From SM23-28-2 sp964512285 (lineage in GTDB: Bacteria; Chloroflexota; Dehalococcoidia; SM23-28-2): a stretch of 49,936 nucleotides of DNA. The notes beneath the pieces were generated by a model. It saw only the letters and a program-made list of their open reading frames with translations, was not told the DNA's origin and searched no databases. The position numbers and the translations under genes were made by a program. The stretch lies in contig CAZEJO010000011.1 in NCBI GenBank assembly GCA_964512285.1, forward strand, positions 1-49,936. The letters are read 5' to 3'. Shown here one piece after another: positions 23,133 through 30,758 of this stretch. How positions within the stretch are numbered: the first letter of the stretch is position 1; every line of letters begins with the position of its first letter.

Positions 23133-23158
23133 GCATCTCATAAAATGTAAGTGGGAAG

Positions 23159-24079
23159 ATGATGACCTTTCAGGAGTATCTGGTCGAGTTGGAAGACGAA
23201 GGCCGTCCACTGAAGGCGACCAAGCTGGTGAACCTCTCGCATTTGGCTGACGAGGAAGAGAGGGCGTTCCTGGACGCGTGGCCTGAGATTGGGACCGAGC
23301 GCCGTCGGCAGGTGGTGCGCCAGCTAGGGGAACTAGCCGAAGATAACCTAGATGTGAACTTCGATACGGTCTTCTTGGCCTGCCTTTCCGACGCTGACTC
23401 CGAGGTGAGGGCGATTGCCATTCGTGGCCTGTGGGAGTACGAGCAGCGCGAGCTGATCGAACCGCTCATCGGCCTGCTGCAATCGGATGACAGTGCGTTC
23501 GTGAGAGCGGAGGCGGCCCTAGCTCTGGGCCGCTTCGTTCTTCAGTGCGAGTTTGGCGCTCTGCCGGACCGCTATTTTCGTCAGATGGAGCAGGCGCTTC
23601 ACCAGGCTGTTGACGATGAGGGCCAGGAATTGGAGGTGCGGGGCAGGGCCCTGGAGGCCATCGGCGCCTGTAGTCTGCCCTGGGTTCGGGAGGCTATCGA
23701 CAGGGCGTACAGGAGCGACAGCCAGCGTCTCAGGGTGAGCGGCATCCATGCTATGGGACGCAACTGCGATCCTTCCTGGTTGCCCATCCTCTTCGAGGAG
23801 CTCAAGAGCGACGACCCTGAGATGCGCTATGAAGCGGCTCTGGCCTGTGGCTTGCTGGCTGAGGAGGCGGCGGTGCCCTATCTGACGCCCCTCTTGGAAG
23901 ACGAGGACATCGAAGTGAGGGAGGTCACCATCGCTGCCCTGGGGGAGATCGGCGGTCGCCAGGCGAGATCTGTCCTGCTGCGCTATCTGGAGGAGCCCTC
24001 GCAGGGCATGCGAGAGGCGGTGGAGGAAGCCCTGTCGCTGGTGGATTTCGCCGAGGACCCTCTCTCCTTTAGCTCTTAA
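23159..24079 (+). CDS. HEAT-repeat protein
   Basis: A 306-residue helical-repeat protein. Repeats such as DADSEVRAIAIRGLWEYEQ, DSAFVRAEAALALGRFV, DDPEMRYEAALACGLLAEE and DEDIEVREVTIAALGEIG follow the HEAT/PBS-lyase repeat pattern with conserved Asp, Val and Ala positions. No catalytic domain is seen, so it is probably a scaffold or adaptor. It has two adjacent ATG codons, and the first is used with a weak GGAAG site. It sits in the cdaA-der-plsY operon, 26 bases after plsY and 6 bases before the Nudix gene. Its partner is unknown. Confidence 0.85.
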   Translation: MMTFQEYLVELEDEGRPLKATKLVNLSHLADEEERAFLDAWPEIGTERRRQVVRQLGELAEDNLDVNFDTVFLACLSDADSEVRAIAIRGLWEYEQRELIEPLIGLLQSDDSAFVRAEAALALGRFVLQCEFGALPDRYFRQMEQALHQAVDDEGQELEVRGRALEAIGACSLPWVREAIDRAYRSDSQRLRVSGIHAMGRNCDPSWLPILFEELKSDDPEMRYEAALACGLLAEEAAVPYLTPLLEDEDIEVREVTIAALGEIGGRQARSVLLRYLEEPSQGMREAVEEALSLVDFAEDPLSFSS

Positions 24080-24085
24080 CTCTAC

Positions 24086-24547
24086 ATGGCCAAGGGCGCG
24101 TCGTCCAAGAAGTTGCCGCTAGAGCGGGCCGTCTCGGCTGGGGGCGTCGTCTATCGGCGGGGGCAGGATGGTATTGAGGTGGTGCTCTGCGGTCGCACGG
24201 CCGAGGGCATATGGGGCCTTCCCAAGGGAACACCCGACGCCAACGAGAGCCTGGAGGAAACGGCTGTACGCGAGGTGGGCGAGGAGACGGGGCTGCGCGT
24301 GACTATCGAGGCCAAGATCGGCACCATCGAGTACTGGTTCGCTCGGCAGGGTGTGCGGTACCATAAGTTCGTCCATCATTATCTGATGGTCGCTACTGGC
24401 GGCAGCCTTGACGATCACGACTGGGAGTACGATAAGGTTGAGTGGTTCCCACTGGAGGAGGCTTGTAAGGCCTTGAGCTATGTCAATGAGGTGAAGATGG
24501 TGCGCAAGGCGGTGGCCCTGATCGAGGGTCAGGGAGAGCGGTCGTGA
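24086..24547 (+). CDS. Nudix hydrolase
   Basis: A 153-residue pyrophosphohydrolase with a complete Nudix box GTPDANESLEETAVREVGEE followed by TGL (GX5EX7REUXEEXGU). The N-terminal AGGVVYRRGQDGIEVVLCGR and WGLPKGTPDANES resemble the Ap4A/ADP-ribose hydrolase branch that pairs with a WxLPKG segment. It removes nucleoside diphosphates linked to another moiety; diadenosine polyphosphates are a reasonable guess. The stop overlaps the start of the next gene (GTGA). Confidence 0.9.
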   Translation: MAKGASSKKLPLERAVSAGGVVYRRGQDGIEVVLCGRTAEGIWGLPKGTPDANESLEETAVREVGEETGLRVTIEAKIGTIEYWFARQGVRYHKFVHHYLMVATGGSLDDHDWEYDKVEWFPLEEACKALSYVNEVKMVRKAVALIEGQGERS

Positions 24548-25089
24548 ACACGCTCGCGGACGATGTGGTTGCCCGCGGCCGGAAGGTTATCCTTCGGCGC
24601 AAGCGCCTCTCCGACGCCGAGGACGACTACGGCTGGCGCAGCGACGAGGAGCTGGCCAGCTATGACGCTGTGCCGCCTCTGCGCCTCTCCTTCTCCGACT
24701 TCGTGGCCTCGTTGCAGGCTCAGCTCCGCTATCCTGATACGGCAAAGCGCTCGTATGCCATCGAGGACGAGGGTGGTCGCCACATCGGCAACGCTATGTA
24801 CTACAACCTGAGGGAAGCGACGGGCGAGGCCGAGCTGGGAATCACAATCGGCGACCGGCGCTACTGGGGCCAGGGCTACGGCAGCGATGCTGTAGAGGCT
24901 CTGGCGAGGCTGGTGTTCAAGGAGAAGGGCCTGCGACGGATGTTCCTTCACACCCTCGACTGGAACGTGCGCGCGCAGCGTTGCTTCCAGAAGGCGGGGT
25001 TCCAGCCTCGGGGCCTGGTACGGCGCGATGGCCGTAACTTCTTGCTGATGGAGAAACTGCGGCGGCTGGAGCAGACGGCCAGCCGGTAG
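24544..25089 (+). CDS. GNAT N-acetyltransferase, RimJ/RimL type
   Basis: A 181-residue acetyl-CoA-dependent acetyltransferase. ELGITIGDRRYWGQGYGSDA holds the Q/R-x-x-G-x-G acetyl-CoA loop, and LHTLDWNVRAQRCFQKAGFQ is the RimJ/RimL-type fourth motif with Asn before the Cys/Phe-Lys-Gly turn. Members acetylate protein N-termini, amino acids or antibiotics, and the target cannot be read here. It starts at GTG overlapping the Nudix stop and is the last gene before a strong hairpin. Confidence 0.87.
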   Translation: MNTLADDVVARGRKVILRRKRLSDAEDDYGWRSDEELASYDAVPPLRLSFSDFVASLQAQLRYPDTAKRSYAIEDEGGRHIGNAMYYNLREATGEAELGITIGDRRYWGQGYGSDAVEALARLVFKEKGLRRMFLHTLDWNVRAQRCFQKAGFQPRGLVRRDGRNFLLMEKLRRLEQTASR

Positions 25090-25095
25090 GAAAAC

Positions 25096-25136
25096 AAACG
25101 GGCGGACGATGATTCTGCTTCATCGTTCGCCCGTTT
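25096..25136. terminator. Strong bidirectional hairpin between convergent operons
   Basis: AAACGGGCGGACGATGA and TCATCGTTCGCCCGTTT form a 17-bp stem with one G-T wobble around a 7-base loop. The stem ends in AAA/TTT runs on both strands, followed by ATTCTTT, so it can act as an intrinsic terminator for both converging operons. Confidence 0.85.
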
Positions 25137-25162
25137 ATTCTTTGTATGTGATAGCCCTGCCG

Positions 25163-26122
25163 CTACTCCTTGGGCTTGACCGGACGACCCGGGAGGTCCA
25201 GGTCCGCTGGTGGCGGTGCGGGATTGCCGATGTCGTACACCAGCTCCGTTGGTACGACTTGTGCCAGTTCCTGCAGAGTCCACTTGCCCTTCTTGGTGAT
25301 GCTGTGGACGGGCATTTCGGCGGCGGCCAGTGATACCGTGCCACCACCCACGTGGAAGATCTGACCGTTGATGTTCCACGCGTGGTCGGTGCACAGATAG
25401 ACGACCATAGGGGCTATGTGTTCGGGTGCCCTCTCGCTGGAGCCGCCCGTCGCAAGCCTGGGTTGAGCGACGCCGCTCTGAGCGCGGATAGCTGCCGCTG
25501 CTTCCGGCACGCTGGCCGTCATGCGGGTGGTGGCCGACGGCGCGATGCAGTTGCAGGTTACTCCATAGCGGCCGAGGTCGCGGGCCAATACTCGGGTGAA
25601 GCCGGCGACGCCTGCTTTGGCCGCGCCATAGTTGGCCTGCCCTGTGTTGCCGCGCAGGCCAGAGATGGAAGAAAAGTTGACGATGCGCCCGTAGCGTTGC
25701 TGGCGCATAAGGACGGACGCCGGTTTGGAGCAGGCGAAGTGGCCCTTGAGGTGAACAGCAATGACGGCGTCCCACTCCTCCTCACTCATGTTGAAGAACA
25801 TGCGGTCGCGGAGGATGCCGGCGTTGTTCACCAGGATGTCGATGCGGCCGAAACTGTTCACACAGGTGTTGATGATGTTCTCGCCGCCCTCAACGGTGGT
25901 TACGCTGTCGTAGTTGGGGACGGCGGTGCCTCCCTGGCTGCGGATGACTTCCACCACCTCGTCAGCGGGACTCTTGTCGAAACCAGAGCCGTCTGCGGCC
26001 ACTCCGAGGTCGTTGACCACCACGTTGGCGCCCTCGGCCGCCAAGGCAATTGCCATGCCCCGGCCGATGCCTCGACCGGCGCCTGTCACCACAGCGTTTC
26101 TGCCCTTGAGCAAGTTTGCCAT
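25163..26122 (-). CDS. SDR-family dehydrogenase, multifunctional-enzyme-2-like (copy 1)
   Basis: A 319-residue NAD(P)-dependent short-chain dehydrogenase. The cofactor motif is TGAGRGIGRG (residues 12-21), the catalytic Ser is in NFSSISG and the YxxxK is in NYGAAKAG. The core resembles the (3R)-hydroxyacyl-CoA dehydrogenase domain of peroxisomal MFE-2 (HSD17B4): VVVNDLG, a GG.AV.NYDSV segment, NNAGILRDR and YGRI. A 60-residue C-terminal extension ends in GNPAPPPADLDLPGRP. A tandem copy lies 38 bases upstream, and a MaoC hydratase pair follows further up, so a (3R)-hydroxyacyl-CoA pathway is likely. Older annotations would call it 3-oxoacyl-ACP reductase. Confidence 0.86.
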   Translation of the reverse strand: MANLLKGRNAVVTGAGRGIGRGMAIALAAEGANVVVNDLGVAADGSGFDKSPADEVVEVIRSQGGTAVPNYDSVTTVEGGENIINTCVNSFGRIDILVNNAGILRDRMFFNMSEEEWDAVIAVHLKGHFACSKPASVLMRQQRYGRIVNFSSISGLRGNTGQANYGAAKAGVAGFTRVLARDLGRYGVTCNCIAPSATTRMTASVPEAAAAIRAQSGVAQPRLATGGSSERAPEHIAPMVVYLCTDHAWNINGQIFHVGGGTVSLAAAEMPVHSITKKGKWTLQELAQVVPTELVYDIGNPAPPPADLDLPGRPVKPKE

Positions 26123-26160
26123 GCTAGATCACCTTTCTCTACTCAGGAAGCTGCCTGGGC

Positions 26161-27093
26161 CTAGCTCTTAGGACGGCCGGGCACTTCAAGGTCTTCGGGG
26201 GGAGGTGCAGGATTGGCGATGCCTTCCATCATCTCGGGCACCATCTCCATCAACTCTTCGACGGTCCACATCGCGTTCTTGAAGATGGTTCGCTGCGGCA
26301 GGGGGTGAGCCAACAGGTCTACCGTGCCTCCGTAGACGAGGAAGATCTGACCGTTGATGTTCCAGGCCTGGTCGGTGGCCAGATAACACGTCATGGGGGC
26401 TATGTGGTCGGGCGGCATTGCCTCCAATCCGACGCCGACAGTGCGCTTCTGCTGGGAGCCAGTCTGCGGGGTTTTTTTCGACAAATCGGCCGTCATTCTG
26501 GTCAAGGCACGGGGCGCGATGCAGTTGCAGGTGACACCATAGCGGCCGAGGTCACGGGCCACCACGCGGGTGAAGCCAGCGGTGCCTGATTTGGCGGCGC
26601 CGTAGTTGGCTTGGCCGGTGTTGCCCCAGAGGCCAGAGATAGAGGAGAAGTTAATAATGCGGCCGTAGCGCTGCTGGCGCATAAGGACGGCCGCCGGTTT
26701 GGAGCAGGCGAAGTGGCCCTTGAGGTGTACGGCGATGACGGCGTCCCACTCCTCCTCGCTCATGTTGAAGAACATGCGGTCGCGCAGGATGCCGGCCACG
26801 TTGATCAGGCAGTCGAGGCGGCCAAAGCTGTCCAGTGCCGTCTGGATGATGCTCTCGCCGCCGGCCATGGAGGTTACGCTATCGTAGTTGGCGACGGCGG
26901 TGCCGCCGCTGCTGCGAATGGTATCCACCACCTCGTCGGCGGGGCCCTTGTCGCTGCCGCTGCCGTCCCTGGCTACGCCGGGGTCGTTCACAACGACCTT
27001 TGCTCCTTCTTCCGCCGCCAGTTCGGCCACGCCACGACCGATGCCGCGGCCAGCGCCGGTAACGATTATGATTTTGTCTTCCAGCATACCCAT
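26161..27093 (-). CDS. SDR-family dehydrogenase, multifunctional-enzyme-2-like (copy 2)
   Basis: A 310-residue paralogue of the adjacent SDR, with TGAGRGIGRG, NFSSISG and NYGAAKSG all intact. Long stretches such as RMFFNMSEEEWDAVIAVHLK are identical between the two, showing a recent tandem duplication or gene conversion. The copies differ most between the active site and the C-terminal extension (ANPAPPPEDLEVPGRP here), which may set different substrate ranges or allow a heteromer. It starts 13 bases after the MaoC gene ends, so the hydratase and both dehydrogenases read as one operon. Confidence 0.86.
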   Translation of the reverse strand: MGMLEDKIIIVTGAGRGIGRGVAELAAEEGAKVVVNDPGVARDGSGSDKGPADEVVDTIRSSGGTAVANYDSVTSMAGGESIIQTALDSFGRLDCLINVAGILRDRMFFNMSEEEWDAVIAVHLKGHFACSKPAAVLMRQQRYGRIINFSSISGLWGNTGQANYGAAKSGTAGFTRVVARDLGRYGVTCNCIAPRALTRMTADLSKKTPQTGSQQKRTVGVGLEAMPPDHIAPMTCYLATDQAWNINGQIFLVYGGTVDLLAHPLPQRTIFKNAMWTVEELMEMVPEMMEGIANPAPPPEDLEVPGRPKS

Positions 27094-27105
27094 GTGCTAT
27101 TTCTC

Positions 27106-27540
27106 CTACTGCCCTCGGGAGGGCAAGGACACCACGCCGGTGCCGGGCGTCGTCTTCTGCCCCTTCGGGTTCTCGGCCCAGATCTCCAGCTCCACGATAT
27201 TCTCGCCACCTTGCTGGGACTTCTTGGTGATGCGGCCGTGGCAGATGATGTTCTCCTCTACCATATCCATGCCGCGGTACTGGCAGGCTACACGCTTGAC
27301 GCGGCCCTGGTCGCCCACCCAATCATGCAGGAGACGGCCCAGCAGGGCGTGCTTGAGGGCGCCGTGAGCGATGCGGTCGGGCAGGCCGGTGTTCTGGGCG
27401 AAGTCCTTGTCATAGTGGATCTGGTAGAAGTCGCCGGAGCCGGCTGCCCACATCACCAGGCGCTGGGAGGTGCACTTCTCGGTGAGGGAAGGTATCTCCT
27501 GGCCCTCTTTTACGTCTTCGAAGTAGACTTGGTCACTCAT
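27106..27540 (-). CDS. MaoC-like (R)-specific enoyl-CoA hydratase, catalytic subunit
   Basis: A 144-residue hotdog hydratase. The catalytic pair of R-hydratases is visible as Asp37 and His42 in AGSGDFYQIHYDKDFA. HGALKHALLGRLLHDWVG replaces the usual overhang segment. It would hydrate trans-2-enoyl-CoA to (3R)-hydroxyacyl-CoA, which the two downstream SDR enzymes could then oxidise. The other MaoC-like gene (27621-28094) lacks the Asp-His pair, so the two probably form a heteromer like mycobacterial HadAB or ChsH1/ChsH2. An AGGAG site lies 8 bases before the ATG. Confidence 0.87.
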   Translation of the reverse strand: MSDQVYFEDVKEGQEIPSLTEKCTSQRLVMWAAGSGDFYQIHYDKDFAQNTGLPDRIAHGALKHALLGRLLHDWVGDQGRVKRVACQYRGMDMVEENIICHGRITKKSQQGGENIVELEIWAENPKGQKTTPGTGVVSLPSRGQ

Positions 27541-27562
27541 AATTGCTTCTCCTATCCCTCAG

Positions 27563-27615
27563 GCGTAACTGCAGACCTGCGTGGATAGCGCAGGCCTAAA
27601 GGCCTGCAGCTACGC
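27563..27615. repeat. Nested inverted repeat (REP/MITE-like) between the two MaoC genes
   Basis: Outer arms GCGTAACTGCAG (27563-27574) and CTGCAGCTACGC (27604-27615) match at 11 of 12 pairs. An inner perfect hairpin GCAGGCCT-AA-AGGCCTGC lies at 27590-27607. The layout resembles dispersed intergenic palindromes. It separates the two hydratase subunits within the operon and could form an mRNA hairpin. Confidence 0.6.
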
Positions 27616-27620
27616 TCTTC

Positions 27621-28094
27621 CTAGTACTGGATAAGGGTGCCAAGGAATCTGGCGACCACCTTGCCCTTCTGGTTCTTGTAGTTGGTCTCGCCGGTGATGA
27701 TGAGCATCGGCCCCATGCTTGCCGAGCGCTCGGTGAGATCGGCGATCTTGGAGGTACTGGTGAGGACGTCGCCAGCGCAGATCGGCTCATAGTACTCGAT
27801 GTCGGTGCCGCCGTTGAGGACACGCTTGTAAGGGGTTTTGAAAGACATGACATACATCGGGCGGGAAGCGATATCCGGCCTGAAGATGGGGTGGCCCAGG
27901 AAGCCCATGGGGGCCGGCAGGCTGCGATAGCCTTTGCTCTTGGCGTACTCCTCGTCGTAGTAGATGAGGTCCGTGTAGCCCACGGCGCGGGCAAACATGC
28001 GGACGGCAGTCTTGTCCACCTCGACGGTGGTAGGTTCCGATTCCTGGCCGATGACCGCCCGCATCTCGTCGGTTATTACTGAGGCTTCAGCCAT
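27621..28094 (-). CDS. MaoC N-terminal-type (FAS1-like) dehydratase, non-catalytic subunit
   Basis: A 157-residue hotdog protein with FARAVGYTDLIYYDEEYAKS followed by LPAPMGFLG, the pattern of the substrate-binding half of heteromeric R-hydratases. It lacks the Asp-x4-His catalytic pair present in the next gene. The start is placed at the ATG at 28094 because GAGGAGGT lies 6 bases upstream; a longer frame to 28139 has no ribosome-binding site and begins inside a hairpin. It is the first gene of the hydratase-SDR operon. Confidence 0.83.
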   Translation of the reverse strand: MAEASVITDEMRAVIGQESEPTTVEVDKTAVRMFARAVGYTDLIYYDEEYAKSKGYRSLPAPMGFLGHPIFRPDIASRPMYVMSFKTPYKRVLNGGTDIEYYEPICAGDVLTSTSKIADLTERSASMGPMLIITGETNYKNQKGKVVARFLGTLIQY

Positions 28095-28124
28095 CTGTCT
28101 ACCTCCTCGGTCAAATCTTGCGTC

Positions 28125-28149
28125 TGCCTGAAAGAGCATACCTCAGGCA
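28125..28149 (-). other. Hairpin upstream of the hydratase operon
   Basis: TGCCTGA and TCAGGCA form a 7-bp stem with an 11-base loop between the PHP gene and the MaoC gene. No T-tract follows on the minus strand, so termination of the upstream unit is uncertain; a leader structure is equally possible. Confidence 0.35.
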
Positions 28150-28159
28150 AAATAGGCGG

Positions 28160-28843
28160 TCAATCGAGTGGCGGCGCAAGCCACGTCTGCTCGCTGGCTT
28201 CGCTGCGCGCTCTCAGGTTGACGGCGTGAAAGCGGCCGGCCTTGAGCTCCCGCACCAGGTCTTCCACATCGGTGATGGTCCGCTGGAAGCGGGTGGCGCA
28301 GATGCCGACGTCGCTGGGCTCGTGGGCATCGCTGCCGGCGACGGCGGGTAGACCCAGGCGAGCGCACAGTTGCCAGGAGAAGATGTTCTCGTCCTGAGTG
28401 GCGCGACCGTTAATGGCCTCGAGCGCGCACACGTGCTGGAAGGCTGGATTGGCCGCCGCTCGCTCCAGGGCTACCGTCCAGAAGTCGTCGTCCATAGGGA
28501 GCAGGGGCGTGATCTGTCGGTAGGGGTGGGGAGCGACCATCGCCCCGCCGGCCTCCGTCACGAGTTGGGCCAGTTGTGGCAGGTGGCGCATGCCGGTGAC
28601 CTGGCGGTTGAGGCCGAAGACAAGGATGTGGCCGTCCTCGCTGGTCAGCTCGATGCCGGGGATGATCAGGAAGTTGTGCCGCTGGGCCAACTCGCGTAGC
28701 TTGCGCGGCTCCCATACGGAGTCGTGCTCGGTGAGGCAGACGCCGTCCAGCCCCGCGGCCCTGGCCCTCTCGATGAGCTGATCGGGGGTGAGGAAGCTAT
28801 CGTTGGAGAGAGGGAAGGTGTGGCAGTGGAGGTCGATGAGCAT
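28160..28843 (-). CDS. PHP-domain metal-dependent phosphoesterase
   Basis: A 227-residue PHP hydrolase. Metal ligands are visible in order: DLHCHTFPLSNDS (residues 4-16), LTEHDS, GIELTSEDGH, APHPY and AGSDAHEP. These match the YciV/TrpH-like single-domain phosphoesterases that act on small phosphate esters or RNA ends. It begins 3 bases after the aminotransferase gene, so the two are cotranscribed. The physiological substrate is unknown. Confidence 0.87.
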   Translation of the reverse strand: MLIDLHCHTFPLSNDSFLTPDQLIERARAAGLDGVCLTEHDSVWEPRKLRELAQRHNFLIIPGIELTSEDGHILVFGLNRQVTGMRHLPQLAQLVTEAGGAMVAPHPYRQITPLLPMDDDFWTVALERAAANPAFQHVCALEAINGRATQDENIFSWQLCARLGLPAVAGSDAHEPSDVGICATRFQRTITDVEDLVRELKAGRFHAVNLRARSEASEQTWLAPPLD

Positions 28844-28846
28844 TCC

Positions 28847-30097
28847 CTAGTCGCCGAACTGCTCCTTGACGATGCCGAAGGCGGTGTCGGTGACCGCAAG
28901 GGCCTCGTCGATGTCGGCCTCGGTGTGGGCCGTCGAAAGGAACCAGTTGTGGTGGGGATGGAGAAAGACCCCTCGTCGAGAGCAGTCGCCGCAGAAGACC
29001 CGGCTGCGCTGGAAGCCTCCTTGATCGGCATCGAAGGTCATGAAGGGGACTGCCGGCGGTCCTGTCTGGGTGATGGGCAGACCTCGCGAGCGCGCCTGCT
29101 GGTCGAGGCCTTGACGGAGGCGCATGCCCATCGCTTTCATGTGCTCGATGCCGCCCTCTTCGCGCAGGGTATTGATGGTGGCGATGGCCGCGGCCATCGG
29201 CACGCTGGCCGTCCAGTAGGTGCCGGTGAAGAAAACGCCTAGGGCTGCCTGGCGCAGCTCCTCGCGGCCGAGCCCTACCGCCAGGGCGTAGCCGTTAGCA
29301 ATCGCCTTGCAGTAGCAGATGAGGTCCGGCCGTAGACCGAGGAGCTCGCCCGAGCCACCCAGGTGAAGGCGGAAGCCTCCCCGGATGTCGTCGAGGACGA
29401 GGACGATGCCCTCTTGGTCACAGAGCTCGCGCACGCCCTGGTGGAAGCCGGGAGCGGGCATTTCTTCGTCATGAAATGGGTCGTGTCGGAAGGGGCAGAT
29501 GATAATGGCAGCGACATCGCCGCGGTTTTCCGCCACCACCCGGCGCAGGTGGTCGAGGTCGTTGTAGTTGAAGGTGAGGACGTTGGCCCGATCAGCCTCG
29601 GTGATTCCGGTGGGAATCGGCGAGCACCAGGGGTGAGCGCCGTGGTAGGCACCAGCGGCCATGATCGCCTTGTTGCGGCGGGTGTGGGTACGGGCGACGG
29701 CAAGCGACCAGCTTGTGACGTCCGAGCCATTCTTGGCGTACATCACCCAGTCGGCGGCAGGTGTGATGTCGACGAGCAGCTCCGCTAGCTCTACCCAGAC
29801 CTCGCCGGGCAGGTTGTGGGAGTCGCCCTGGCTGCGCGCGGCGGCTGCCGCCTCCTCGACCCGCGGGTGGTTGTGGCCGAGGACGATGGGGCCATAGGAG
29901 CACATGAAGTCGATGTACTCGTTGCCGTCCACGTCCCAGATGTGACAGCCTTCGCCGCGGGCCATGAAGCTTGGGTAGGCACCAGGCACGAGCAAAACCG
30001 GGCTCTTATGGCCATAGATCCCGCCGGGGATCACCTTGCGGGCGCGTTCCATCAGCGCGTCGCTGCGATCGAACTTGTAGAGATCGTCAGGAGACAT
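28847..30097 (-). CDS. Class III PLP-dependent aminotransferase (glutamate-1-semialdehyde aminomutase-like)
   Basis: A 416-residue fold-type I PLP enzyme. The N-terminal ARKVIPGGIYGHKSP and VDGNEYIDFMCSYGPIVLGHNHP are shared with GSA aminomutase and related transaminases. The cofactor Lys is in CYCKAIANGY, and the PLP-ring Asp in VLVLDDIRGGFRL. The sequence differs from true HemL at several places, for example DDIRGGFR instead of DEVMTGFR, so another amine substrate is likely. The ATG at 30097 is preferred over a GTG at 30103 because GGAGG lies 7 bases before the ATG and would abut the GTG. Confidence 0.86.
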   Translation of the reverse strand: MSPDDLYKFDRSDALMERARKVIPGGIYGHKSPVLLVPGAYPSFMARGEGCHIWDVDGNEYIDFMCSYGPIVLGHNHPRVEEAAAAARSQGDSHNLPGEVWVELAELLVDITPAADWVMYAKNGSDVTSWSLAVARTHTRRNKAIMAAGAYHGAHPWCSPIPTGITEADRANVLTFNYNDLDHLRRVVAENRGDVAAIIICPFRHDPFHDEEMPAPGFHQGVRELCDQEGIVLVLDDIRGGFRLHLGGSGELLGLRPDLICYCKAIANGYALAVGLGREELRQAALGVFFTGTYWTASVPMAAAIATINTLREEGGIEHMKAMGMRLRQGLDQQARSRGLPITQTGPPAVPFMTFDADQGGFQRSRVFCGDCSRRGVFLHPHHNWFLSTAHTEADIDEALAVTDTAFGIVKEQFGD

Positions 30098-30290
30098 AAT
30101 CACTCCTCCGTCGAATCGATAGACGCTGTGCGCTCCAGGTAGAGAATGCGTTTGCCTTGCCGGTCGCCGCAGGCAACACTCCAGAACTCGTCTGGCGCCA
30201 CCTATTATGGCGCCCGGAGGAAGGCTCCCAAATCATGGATCACGATGGGAACGTTGTCAAACTGGTGTCGCTGGCAATCAAGGGCGACCG

Positions 30291-30319
30291 TTGCCGCTAG
30301 GTAAGCCTCATGCTATACT
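30291..30319 (+). promoter_or_regulatory. Promoter of the nuo operon
   Basis: TTGCCG (30291-30296), a 17-base spacer and TATACT (30314-30319) with an extended TGC element, about 40 bases before nuoA. The surrounding 14-mer CATGCTATACTAGC is identical to the argF promoter. Confidence 0.72.
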
Positions 30320-30360
30320 AGCCCGAAATTGAGCGACGAATTTCACAAACAAGGTAGGGG

Positions 30361-30732
30361 ATGCTTTCCGATTACGGACAAGTGGGGATTCTTCTGGCAA
30401 TTGCCATTGCCTTCCCCATTGCTGCTATCTTGACCTCCTGGCTGCTCGGCCGTCTGCGTATACGCATCGACAAGCCCAACCCCGTTAAGGAAGACACGTA
30501 CGAATGCGGCGTTACCACCGAGGGTAGCGCCTGGGTGCAGTTCAATTTCCGCTACTACTTCTACGCCCTCCTGTTCGTCATCTTCGATGTGGAGGCTGTC
30601 TTCCTCTACCCCTGGGCGGTGGCATTCCGCAAGTTGGCCGTCTACGGTTTCGTGGAGGCGGTTGTCTTCGTCATCATCCTGACCATCGGGCTGCTCTACG
30701 CCTGGCGGAAGAAGGCGCTGGAGTGGCAGTGA
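30361..30732 (+). CDS. nuoA: NADH-quinone oxidoreductase subunit A
   Basis: A 123-residue three-helix membrane subunit near the quinone site of complex I. The loop PNPVKEDTYECGVTTEG contains the conserved Cys that lies near the quinone channel, and ALLFVIFDVEAVFLYPWAV is the family signature. It is the first gene of the operon, with AAGGTAGGGG just before the ATG. The expected nuoB does not follow; only 26 bases separate it from nuoC. Confidence 0.95.
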   Translation: MLSDYGQVGILLAIAIAFPIAAILTSWLLGRLRIRIDKPNPVKEDTYECGVTTEGSAWVQFNFRYYFYALLFVIFDVEAVFLYPWAVAFRKLAVYGFVEAVVFVIILTIGLLYAWRKKALEWQ

Positions 30733-30758
30733 AAGTGGTAAGCGCTGGTTAGTGGACG

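Noticed and set aside
21465..23210. Long open frame on the minus strand (581 codons) opposite der and plsY
   Set aside because: It spans two conserved genes on the other strand and shows no family signature.
30733..30758. A missed or frameshifted nuoB between nuoA and nuoC
   Set aside because: The gap is only 26 bases and both flanking genes are complete, so there is no room for a remnant.
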